Shown here: in pieces, positions 36,936 to 46,038 of the stretch | Position numbering within the stretch: the first letter of the stretch is position 1 | How the letters are laid out: each line of letters starts with the position of its first letter | Origin: Leptodontidium sp. MPI-SDFR-AT-0119 | Taxonomy: Eukaryota; Ascomycota; Leotiomycetes; Helotiales; Leptodontidiaceae | Length of the DNA stretch: 64,000 bases | Direction: 5' to 3' | Assembly (NCBI GenBank): GCA_020726505.1 | Contig: JAHLEZ010000003.1 | Coordinates: 2,914,001 to 2,978,000, forward strand | Notes under the pieces: generated by a model | Told to the model about the DNA's origin: nothing | Database searches by the model: none | What the model saw: only the letters and a program-made list of their open reading frames with translations | Translations under genes and position numbers: made by a program

Positions 36936-38709
36936 GGTTCAAGAATCATCCAAGGGGAAGAGCCACAAGATTGAAGTACAAACATTTGAGTTCATGATTA
37001 GGAAGCTACTTGAAAGATGGAAGTATCATGAGCCACATGCCGCGAACCAGGCAGCCAGTGAGTCGGTGCGGCCAGGATATGTCAACAGGTCTGTTGCTCA
37101 GGATCTGTTGGGATTGGGACGCGTGGTCGAGAAATTCTCAAGTGCTTGGCTAGTAAATTACCGCTGTAGTTTGCCGAGTAGAAACTTATCAGCTGTACAC
37201 AGATACTTCTTTCCAGGTAGCTAATAACTTCAATCACATCCTGATATCATAATGATTCGATGTGCGTCATTGAACGAGGCTGACTCGAGGTGGAAAAGAG
37301 GGAGTACGGGATGGAAAGCTCCGGTTGGTCGGAGGCTGAAACATGGTGAATCATGGCACAATCATAGCCCTGGAATTGTGCCATGACTCGAGGCTCTTTG
37401 ATGGAAAGTCATCCTTCGCCTCACTTTGTTATTGTGAGCACGTGATAAAATTCGACTAGCACATGGATGACTCCAGCCAAGGGTCAGAGTGAAGCGATAT
37501 TTCCTTCTCCAACGCAAACGGATGCGTCCGCTCTGCATATTGCAGATCTTTCAAAAGAGCAAACATAAATACCAAATGGCAAAATCTCAGAAAACTCAAC
37601 AAGTCAAGGAGAATAATGAATCACAGCATCCGGCATGGAAGTAGACTAACCGATGAAATTGCCTCTACTGGATCACATTTCCAGACCAACTGAAACCCAA
37701 GGGTAACATAGCGCCCTCCATTCGCAGACTAGTATTTGCGGTTGCTGCAAAACACTCCCAAGAACGAACTATGGATGTCTTCACAGCCGCTTTTCAAACC
37801 CAGAGCCTTAGAGGAAGTACATTCTGCCTCGGGAATGTCATTCACGACATCCATAAGTTTGTCTATATATACCAGCAGACGTGAACTACGTTTGCGCTAT
37901 TTTGTGAACTCTAAAACATAACAAAACCGGACCAACGCACATCAACTCGAGACATCAGAAAGGAGAAATTATGGTGTGGAGAACACACCCATACAACGAC
38001 CACACCCGGCACGTGCGTCAGGACTGGGGAGTCTTGGGACAGCCGAATGTTGAACAAGGATTCTTCTGGACATACAGATGGTGATGCTGCCAGAGGAGCT
38101 GGATATGCTCCAAAGGTTTACAAGCGTGAGTAAAAGTTGCCTGCATGAAGAAGACCAAACTGACGAGCTAAAGTGCCACTACTTAATAGATGAGAGGAGT
38201 CGACATGTAGGAGGTGTGGACATAGGGCATGCCTTGATTGCGAGAGAAGCTTTCCCCTTCAGTAAAATGGATCATGGGGTGCAGGCAGCAGGTATGCTCA
38301 CTTGACATCTCTGGGGTTTGAATGCAGGCATTATTTCTCGCACAGACATAAATATCCACAATAAAAGCTGTTGGTTTGACCAAAGCCTGTGAAATGGTGT
38401 GACTTTCACTTGTGGCAATGTGCAACTCTTGCCACCGGAATCACCTGCAGCTTGCAGAGCCATAGCAGGCCATTCATCCATCGACTTTCCGAGACACAGA
38501 ATGTGACGCAGCAAGCTGATTCAGCACTGTGACTTACAGCGCAAGAGTTATCCGCCCTTTGGTATCTCATTCATCCATTTCCCGTACACAATGTAACGCC
38601 CACAATGGTCATGAATCATCCGTTCGTGGTATCATAGCCGTAACACCGTGTCCCTTCAACAGTTATAGCAAATCCAATACTCCGTTCCCAATGCAATACT
38701 CCCAAACTT
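36936..38709. other. Intergenic with a perfect inverted repeat, no gene seen
   Basis: 1.8 kb between the 3' ends of the convergent aquaporin and APC11 genes. It holds a 12-bp inverted repeat (37351-37386). The small open frames (37736-37921, 38078-38305, 38272-38514) carry no motif. Confidence 0.55.
37351..37386. repeat. Perfect 12-bp inverted repeat, 12-nt spacer
   Basis: TCATGGCACAAT at 37351-37362 and its exact reverse complement ATTGTGCCATGA at 37375-37386. It could fold as a hairpin. It lies 400 bp past the aquaporin stop. Confidence 0.85.
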
Positions 38710-39147
38710 TTATGCCGATGTGACTGCAGCCGTAGTCGAGTTGTCCGTCCATTCGAATTCTACTTTTGTCAGCGTTGTCACAAAGCCATAGGTAAAAATC
38801 CTACTCTGTCTGCACATTGGACATTGGCCCTTCGAGGATTCCTGTTTGATCCATTCCACAATGCAATGCTATTATCCATCAGTACTCGATCCTCCCTCGC
38901 ACATCAATCTCCAAAGCATACCATATGGAAGTTGTGACCACATTTCCCCGAGACTGTTTCTGCATTAGCAGCTTCAAAGCTGGCAGATATAGGATAGATA
39001 CATACGCAAGCTGCAATCATCTCCTGGATATTTGCAGGTAGGACATGTCCCGTCAAAGTGCACTTGACAAATTCCACAGACATCGTCGTCAGGGATATCC
39101 CATCGCCACGTAGCTACTGCGTTCCACTTCCTGATCTTGACCTTCAT
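38710..39147 (-). CDS. APC11: Anaphase-promoting complex subunit 11 (RING-H2), 112 aa
   Basis: Catalytic RING subunit of the APC/C ubiquitin ligase, which pairs with Apc2 to ubiquitinate cyclin and securin; nuclear, essential. Three exons on the minus strand: 39147-39006, 38959-38922 and 38868-38710; introns 46 and 53 bp; 113 codons. Starts MKVKIRKWNAVATWRW, the hallmark of Apc11, followed by C-G-I-C-Q, F-D-G-T-C-P-T-C-K-Y-P-G-D-D-C, then KCGHNFHMHCIVEWIKQ with the central Cys-His-His-Cys, and QCPMCRQ. Length fits the family (about 85-110) with a short C-terminal extension. An upstream in-frame extension to 39225 is unlikely because Apc11 homologues start at MKVKI. Divergent from the sulfurtransferase, 421 bp away. 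Confidence 0.95.
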
Positions 39148-39568
39148 CGTGAGATATTCGCTTATAGGGGCATCAATTGTTGTGGGGACTGTAGAAGTGG
39201 GCCCTGCTTGCACCGTCGAATTCACCTTTAGACACGGATGTTGTTGACTTTCGAGGAGGTGATGTTGACTTCAAGTCGCGTCTGGCGCGCTTCCCCAAGA
39301 TCTTCTAGCTCGTCATCACGTGCCCTGAATTTCTTATCTGACCAACCACCTTCAACCTTCAACCACCTTCACAAGCCAACCAACCTCCATCCATCCAGCT
39401 CCAACCCCTCACCAGCTCGCCCTCCTTCTCCTCCGCCGTCTCCTCTGTAGATCTTATTCCCCGTCAACATCTACAGCTTCACGTCAAATATCCCACCTTT
39501 CCCTGTGATCTTCGACTCCACAACTCCACCTTATGCGCTCCCGATAACGGCCAAATCCGTAGCACGCA
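39148..39568. promoter_or_regulatory. Bidirectional promoter region APC11 / sulfurtransferase, with a CACGTG site
   Basis: 421 bp between two divergent starts. A palindromic TCACGTG (CACGTG at 39317-39322) lies near the middle. In yeasts this is the Cbf1 site of sulfur-metabolism genes; that it acts here is inference. A C/T-rich leader precedes the sulfurtransferase ATG. Confidence 0.5.
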
Positions 39569-40642
39569 ATGGCGGCAGCTACTCTCCTCACAAGAGGAGC
39601 TCCTCGCCCCCTTCTTTTCCCTCGCCGTGTCTCTCAATTCTCCCGCACAGTAGGAAATATGTCTAGCATACGGTCCCTCTCTTCATATCTCGTCACTCCC
39701 AAAGAGTTGCACGCCGCGCTCAAGAAGAACTCTCCCTCCAAGATCTCCACGGCTCCTCGAACAGTCGCCCTCTGCGCAAGCTGGTTTCTCCCCAACGACG
39801 GCCGCAATGGCCTCGATACTTTCCGCGAGAAACGCATCCCTTCTGCACGCTTCTTTGACCTCGATAAAGTCATTGACAAGCGCTCTCCCTATCCACATAT
39901 GCTGCCATCTGCAACGGACTTTGCAAAGGCGATGAGTGCACTAGGGATCAAGCGGGATGATACGGTTGTGGTCTATGATAGTGCTGAGTTGGGTATCTTC
40001 TCTGCTCCGAGAGTGGGATGGACATTGAAGGCTTTCGGGCATGATTCCGTACATGTCCTGAACAACTTCAAGCTGTGGGTTGAGGAAGGTCTTCCAACAG
40101 AGAGTGGGGAGTTCTGGGATGTGGATACATGCGTCTATCCTATTCCCGAGTTCGATGCCAGCAAGGTTGTGGATTTTGAGGAGGTCAGGGAATTGGCGAA
40201 GGACTACAATAAAGAGGGTGCGGAGGGAGTGCAGATTCTCGATGCGAGATCAGCAGGAAGATGGAGCGGGAAGGAGCCGGAACCTAGACCAGGATTGGAG
40301 TCTGGACATATGCCAGGCAGTATCTCAATGCCGGTGTCTGAGCTGTTGGATCCAGTCACTAAGGCTATCCTTCCGGGAGATCAACTGAGGAAGATATTCG
40401 AGTCAAAGGGCATTGATCCAGAGAGGCCGATTATCAACAGTTGCGGAACGGGTGTTACGGCTGCGGTCATTGATGCGGCGTTGAGTGCAGCTGGGTATGG
40501 ATCTTCGGACAAGCGGAGATTGTATGATGGGAGCTGGACGTAAGTAACTCTATGTGTGTGTACTAGGACTTTACTAACTTGCTCCAGGGAATGGGCACAA
40601 CGAGTAAAACCTTCAGACAACTTGATCATCAAGGAGCAATAG
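39569..40642 (+). CDS. Tandem-rhodanese sulfurtransferase, 3-mercaptopyruvate type (341 aa)
   Basis: Transfers sulfur from 3-mercaptopyruvate (or thiosulfate) to acceptors such as thioredoxin or cyanide. Two exons, 39569-40539 and 40588-40642, with a 48-bp intron; 342 codons. Two rhodanese domains follow a targeting-like N-terminus rich in Arg and Ala and lacking acidic residues (first 30 residues). The first domain includes VALCASWFLPNDGRNG and F-D-L-D-K-V; the second has ILDARSAGRW, S-G-H-M-P-G-S-I and the active loop NSCGTGVTA with C292. CG[ST]GVTA is the mercaptopyruvate-sulfurtransferase loop, versus CRxGxT in thiosulfate enzymes. An internal ATG (MSSIRSLSSYLV, residue 31) could give a cytosolic form. 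Confidence 0.93.
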
Positions 40643-41881
40643 GGGACGGACAAATAATGGATGGGATGGGCAATTTTTTGTTTCGATGCATTTCAGCGTT
40701 CTGCATGTGATGGATACCCACAGCTCTCTTCTCTACAAAATTCTCCTCTGTAAATGGTATCTGCGTATTGTAAAATGGATACGGGTATGATGAATGGCAT
40801 TTCTGGCATGACTCTCAACTATTATGTTACTGTCTTTGCATTTCTAGCTCCCTGTGAGCTGGTCAGAGAGGCTTCGTTCCTTGATTCACTGCTATCGAAT
40901 GGTAAGGGGTTGGAAGTCGTTGCCTCCCCCCAACACATGCATTTTTGGTATTAATTCCCTATCTCCTCCGCCAACAAGCTGCAAACACCATCATCACCCT
41001 CTTTTGGAGCACGGAATGGGAGTTCCGCTCCGCTGTGTGTGGCCAATTTCAAGCAGAGCTTTCAATTCGAAGCTGGCTGCTCACTGCAAGTGCAGATCCT
41101 CGCATGCTCTTCTCCTGGGCGCCAGACTTCGTTCCATTTCTTGTGGAGGTGAAAATGGTAGTTGGCAACAGCAGCTAAGTGTCTGTTCAGATGAGCCTAA
41201 GCTATTGGACTTAATTCTCCTGCTTTCAGGAGGGTTTTAGATTTCATTGCAACCAGCGTTTGCTTTTTGAAAATAATTGATATTTAGGCTGGGATCATTC
41301 TTCTACCTAAGAATATCTTATAATCATTATCCTTTCACTCCGACTTTTCTTCCAGTGCCAGAAAAAAAATTCAGCCCGAGTGGCCCGAAATGACGTTCCA
41401 CAACCAACAGGACATTTTTGACTTACGCCAGTGCTATCGGTTCCAATCGAAAGTGTCTCGTATATAATCCGTCGCATCGGAATGTTCTTGTTTTGACTGT
41501 AGCTCAGAAACGACAGGTCTCCAATAATCCAGAACGTAGCTTGGCAAGTTTTACCTTCTTTGTTCTGTTTTTGTTCCCCCTTCGCTAAGCGAGATCGTCA
41601 CTTTGAGCGAGAGGAAGTCTGGGGATTGGGCGAGCGCATGCGACAATTCATACAGGCCTTTGGATGGACTGAAACACTCAACGATCTTTGCTGGTCGCGC
41701 CAGGCGATGCCTGAAGTCATTGGGAGGCAGCCTGCATCTTCCGGTGCACACATGACACTTCTCCGCATATCTCGTCACATTAACCGAACACTTTGTTTTG
41801 GCCATTGATTACAAGGTATATTATTCCACCCATATACCATCTACGAGTCAGGGTTAGTCTATTCCATCAACTGAGAACACC
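40643..41881. other. Intergenic, no gene seen
   Basis: 1.2 kb. Frames such as 40854-41240 and 41551-41808 are motif-free and overlap on opposite strands. Confidence 0.5.
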
Positions 41882-42343
41882 ATGAGGAATCCAAATCCAA
41901 ATACCGCAGCCCTCAACGACGAGGTCCGAAGCGATACCCCCGCGAGCATCGGCTTCTCGACACGAGTTTGCGGGTTTTGCAACAGAACTCACCCTGTTCC
42001 GAATGACTTTGCAGGGGATGAGTTCTTCAACTTCCATCATTTCCCTTCCACTATCTCCTCGTCATTTCATCTGATAACTAGGAATAGCCATACAGTCAAT
42101 AAGATTCCATGCGCGCCTTGGGTGAATGATGGAGTGAAGCAAGGTGAATGCGTTGGACATCCGCCTTGCATTATGTGTCAGAGAATGGGCATAGACGCTG
42201 AGGAGTGCCGAAGTGGCAAGATTCAGGATGGATTTGGAAAGCGGGTTGATGAGGAAGGTGATAGGGATGGTGGAAGAAATGGAAAACCGGACGATAAGAG
42301 AATCATTGGCAACGAATTTTCTGGTGCATGTTGGGAAGCTTGA
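41882..42343 (+). CDS. Unknown Cys-rich protein with a PPC motif (153 aa)
   Basis: Family not recognised. Single-exon frame of 153 codons with a good start context (ACCATGA). Two Cys clusters: C-G-F-C near residue 30, then C-x12-C-V-G-H-P-P-C-I-M-C-x7-C. The second has the core C-x-G-x-P-P-C-x2-C-x3-G-x-[DT]-A shared with the genes at 43409 and 46039. It resembles the second half of a Zn2Cys6 cluster (a Pro-rich loop then C-x2-C-x6-9-C) but lacks the basic DNA-contacting residues. No signal peptide. A metal-binding nuclear protein is possible. The C-terminal third is charged and Gly-rich. It could still be a chance frame, but the shared motif argues against that. Confidence 0.55.
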   Translation: MRNPNPNTAALNDEVRSDTPASIGFSTRVCGFCNRTHPVPNDFAGDEFFNFHHFPSTISSSFHLITRNSHTVNKIPCAPWVNDGVKQGECVGHPPCIMCQRMGIDAEECRSGKIQDGFGKRVDEEGDRDGGRNGKPDDKRIIGNEFSGACWEA

Positions 42344-43408
42344 TTCTATTTCTTTCCTTTTTTTTCTTTCTTTTGGAGTTGGAGGAGTCTTTGAACTTTT
42401 GTGCTGCTTTACGATACACACTTGGCAGCTTTGCTTTGATTCCATTCAATGGATACTCAATGAATCTTCGTCTTTGTTTTCATCATCTGTGACTAACCAT
42501 AACAGAAAAGCGCGGTATTTCAGGTTCCTAGACCCAAAGAATTTTTTATTCGTCTCGCAGTCACAGTGCAAATAATTTGCTCAAGGAGCGCTTTTCTGAC
42601 AAGCGTCGTGTGCACATGAAGCGTCCCCTGACACTGCCCCATTAAATTCTTGCTCTCAAAGCGCTTGGAGGTAAAAGGAACTGAAAGCATGAGGTTGGAA
42701 GACAGGGGCCGCTCAAGCATCTACGTTGTCACTATCATTATAGACGTCTCCTGAATAATAATCCGAGACTTAAAACTTCGACCTGAAAGAGGGTGGCTTG
42801 AAATAGCAGTGTGGGTCTTTATTAACAGATGCCTCAGTCGCGCCCGCTTAAACTCCCTAACTCATCAAAATCGCTCGCCTATTCATATAACCAAATAAAT
42901 ACTTCTAATACATGAACAGCAAAGGCAGCCCTCTATGGTCGAGTGGTCAGGGCAAATGTGTTCATGGGAGAGGAGATCTTACGGATCATAGCGTGGATCG
43001 ATGGCGACGGTCGAAATCGAATACGAAACAAAAAGCAAAAGCCTAACACGACGGGCTTTTCTTCTTCCCCAGGAGTTTCTTTTGCTTCTTTTCATTATGA
43101 ATTTTTGATTCAAACATTTCAGGGGGTTAAGCATTAGTTGGTGGTACCCTTTTAGCCGTTTTTTTTTGGCCTTTTTTTTGCCTTTTTTTTTTTGGCGTGA
43201 TGTTGTTTGTTTACCGTCGGCGCGGAGGAAATTTCTAAGCGAGACAGCCATCAATAGCAAAGCTTGGAGCCTGGAATCTGGAAAGAACACTAGTCGAAGG
43301 TTCTGCTCCACCCAAGAACGTTCTTTCATGTGCTTTGTGTAGATTTGCATATATGCCAGCTGTCTCCCTCACTTGCCGGCACTTCTCATTCTGCAACAGC
43401 GCATCGTG
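42344..43408. other. Intergenic with T-rich tracts, no gene seen
   Basis: About 1 kb. It holds three T-runs at 43159-43193 separated by GGCC/GCC. No RNA gene supported; a stretch at 42930-42970 looks slightly tRNA-like but lacks a T-arm. Confidence 0.5.
43159..43193. repeat. Three T-runs separated by GGCC/GCC
   Basis: T10, T8 and T11 with short GC-only linkers. Low-complexity spacer. Confidence 0.8.
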
Positions 43409-44320
43409 ATGAGCAATCAACCTTCCAACAAACCTCTGCCCCCTGGAGTCCAACCTTCACCTCCCAATCACGAAACTCCTGGGATACTCCGAGAGGCCTC
43501 CGATAAGGCTTCCACAACTTGTCTCGGTGGCATTCCCTCTCCTTCCGAGGTACCTAACGGACCGACTCCTCTCCCAGATCGTGTGGCAGTCCGGAAACAG
43601 GAGGTGTCAATAAGGTTCATTGGTGTCCAAAGGCCTGAGGATGCTGTGAGGATCTTGCTCGAGCTACCACACGGCCAGAGAGAAAGTGAGGCAGTCACTC
43701 TAATTCGAGAGAGTCTGGCTGAAGGAAGTGATGGGCTCGTAGACGAGCACGAGCAGGGAGACAACGTGGAAGGTGCGCAACGGCCGCGTATCTTGTCAGG
43801 GAATGGAGAAACCAGCGCCGGCCCTGCCAGCAAGGCACACATCAAGAACGATCTCAACACTTCATTGGAGGCTGTTGGGGGTGGAGATGATCGCCATCCT
43901 TCAAACCCAAGAACAACCTACGTTGGAGACTTGAACGGAGGAGATCAAAATGTTGTTTCGATCTCTGCGGGATTGCCTACGTCGAAAGATTCCTCCTCTC
44001 ATCCCAACAACGTCCAAAATGTTGACTCGCTGAGCATCACTGAAGTCTCAATGCCCCTTTACGACCCATCCGCCAACAGGCCATTGCCACATGGCGAGGC
44101 CATAATTCTTAACCCGTCTCGGCGTGGACCTTGTCTCTCACAAATAATCACGACAGAGAGATGCTGCACAGGTAATCCACCGTGCAGCAGATGCAGACCA
44201 AGCGGGATGACTGCTGCTGAGCGTCACTATGTGGGCAGCGTCAATGGTGACGGTGATGAGGATCGTATCCGCGGCAAAGATAGATGTAGATGGAGTGGAT
44301 GCAGCTGTATTTGTAGCTAG
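43409..44320 (+). CDS. Unknown protein with a C-terminal PPC motif (303 aa)
   Basis: Family not recognised. Single exon; the ATG at 43409 was chosen because the frame upstream only opens with a TTG. The first 235 residues are low-complexity, Ser/Asn/Gly/Pro-rich and acidic. Near the end is R-R-G-P-C-x9-C-C-T-G-N-P-P-C-S-R-C-x3-G-M-T-A-A-E-R, the same motif core as in the genes at 41882 and 46039; the terminal Cys of the pattern is replaced here by Arg/His. The chain ends in a Cys-rich tail (CRWSGCSCICS). No signal peptide or membrane segment. Not a canonical DNA-binding Zn2Cys6. Orientation and spacing suggest that the three genes arose from a local duplication. Confidence 0.6.
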   Translation: MSNQPSNKPLPPGVQPSPPNHETPGILREASDKASTTCLGGIPSPSEVPNGPTPLPDRVAVRKQEVSIRFIGVQRPEDAVRILLELPHGQRESEAVTLIRESLAEGSDGLVDEHEQGDNVEGAQRPRILSGNGETSAGPASKAHIKNDLNTSLEAVGGGDDRHPSNPRTTYVGDLNGGDQNVVSISAGLPTSKDSSSHPNNVQNVDSLSITEVSMPLYDPSANRPLPHGEAIILNPSRRGPCLSQIITTERCCTGNPPCSRCRPSGMTAAERHYVGSVNGDGDEDRIRGKDRCRWSGCSCICS

Positions 44321-44910
44321 GACTAGTGGCTCGCAGAAGTGCAGGTTGTGGGATTTCTACGCCATTACTTTTTGAACTCTGTGGAGTGGTGGTATGGGTG
44401 AGTGTGTGGGTCACGAAAGGACGAGTTCATGGGCATTTGAGTTATGGGAATAAATTACGTATGATGTTGGCTGGCCAAGATTGGAACTCATGTAACTGAA
44501 GCACAATACACATAACCTCCTGGTATATTCTTTTCGTCTGGTGACTTCTCGATGAAACAATCATTGAAATTTTCTGATAGCCTCGACTTGATTGTGAATA
44601 GACACATCACAATCATTGTTAAGAACTATAAAGCCAGCTGCGGAGTCAAAAGAGTCTACCATGCAAATTGAAATGGAGTCGCTTTTCTTGTAGATCATTC
44701 TAGGTTCTCAAGGAATTACCGGGGCGAAAGAGGCTATGTAGGATCTGATGAGACAGAAGCATTGACGTGATTGAGCAGCACCCAGATGTACCTAACAATC
44801 CGAGTCTTTGTCTTCGAATCCCGAAAACTGTAAACAGCCTCCTATCTCCTTCTAAACCCAGTCTCCCCAATTTACATATCATTTTGAGTCTTTGACCGGC
44901 TAAAAAACAC
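44321..44910. other. Intergenic, no gene seen
   Basis: 590 bp, AT-rich at 44560-44680. Only a short frame on the minus strand (44700-44882). No motif. Confidence 0.5.
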
Positions 44911-45247
44911 GATGAGTGCTCAATCCCCAGCCAAAATCCCAGTTGACGAGACAGGCAAACCAGCAGCTACGAGCGTCCATAAAATCCCACAGCGGCCCCT
45001 GCCAGCTTCTATTCGTCGAAGACTCCAGCCATAGCCAAGAAAATTTTATCCCCAGAACCCTGAGCACAGAAGCACCGTCATTCGTCCCTAGATATCTCGC
45101 AGCAGACAAGCTCCAGTAGCCTAAGGATTGCTTCAGGCCAGTTATAACGACTCGTGCGGACATCTGTGCTTGGTTGAATATGGATGAAATGAGCGAGGAG
45201 CTGTATAAGGATGTGTCAAAGGCGATTATGGAGAGGCCGGAGGGATA
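44911..45247 (+). pseudogene. Probable decayed gene, frameshift plus in-frame stop
   Basis: Coding-like text runs on the plus strand in two frames. From the ATG at 44911 it reads MSAQSPAKIPVDETGKPAA, continuing to a stop near 45030; the neighbouring frame then continues naturally (ENFIPRTLSTEAPSFVPRYL), meets TAG at 45117-45119 and, still in that frame, continues TTRADICAWLNMDEMSEELY to a stop at 45245-45247. A frameshift and a nonsense codon therefore interrupt one apparent protein of about 110 residues. No plausible intron bridges the breaks. The product is not recognised. A 213-codon minus-strand frame overlaps but has Ser/Leu-rich antisense composition. A real short minus-strand gene cannot be fully excluded. 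Confidence 0.4.
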
Positions 45248-45733
45248 GGAGGGGTTTGAAGCGCTGGAGTCCTGGTTAGAGTGTGCGTCAAAGGGTGAAG
45301 GCATACTTTGAGGCGGATTCATATAGGCGTGATGGCTGGGGTGAAGGGGTTTGGAGAGGGAAGGAAATGATTTGAGGGTGTGTGCAGCATGAGAAAGATC
45401 AGAAATAGCGGTCTTTGCTTTTCTGGAAGTTAAGGCTCTGGGATTGAACATACGATTAGATGATGAAGCTACAGCTGTTGGCCTTGGCCTATATCTTGAG
45501 GATTTTAAGTAAGTTGTAGGTGCCAAAGGCTGGGACTTCAATTCGGCCCTCGCTATTGGCCCTCAAGAATGAGATGATATTCTTGTATGATGCGCTATAT
45601 CTTCATATAGATATCTCTCAGACTCCCCTTCCACCCTAGGTCAACCTATCAGTGCAAGGTTGGGTAAAGCAAGTGATTTTTTCCATTAGCGTGTTTACAC
45701 ACCTGACCTAAGCGACACTAGCGTCTTCGAATT

Positions 45734-45755
45734 CTCGAATTCTCGAATTCGAGAG
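45734..45755. repeat. Short repeat of TCGAATTC units
   Basis: Three to four TCGAATTC units with palindromic EcoRI-like cores (GAATTC), about 300 bp upstream of the next gene. Confidence 0.6.
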
Positions 45756-46038
45756 AATCTTGTCTGACGCTTGCAAGCTTCCAGAAGTGAGGTCTTCTCT
45801 ACGTTGTTGTATTCAAGCATCTTTGCACAGAGTATCCAGCTTCGTTCTTTTGCTGCGCGACAGCCATTACCAGAGGGCAGAAAACGCGAACGAGATTGCA
45901 CAACTCGAATTTCGAGTTCCCATAACGAGATCTTTGAAATGCTGTTTACGACCCGCTAATTCAAGCAACGCAGAAGAAGAACAAGATAAATATCAACACC
46001 GCCACACACAGCGTTACAAACCAGATACCCTCTCTACA

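Noticed and set aside
42930..43035. Possible tRNA (TGGTCGAGTGGTC...)
   Set aside because: A D-arm-like string is present but there is no canonical T-arm or acceptor pairing.
44900..45541. 213-codon minus-strand frame
   Set aside because: Opens with TTG, the composition looks like an antisense shadow (Ser/Leu-rich with a Trp-rich end), and the plus strand carries more natural protein text.
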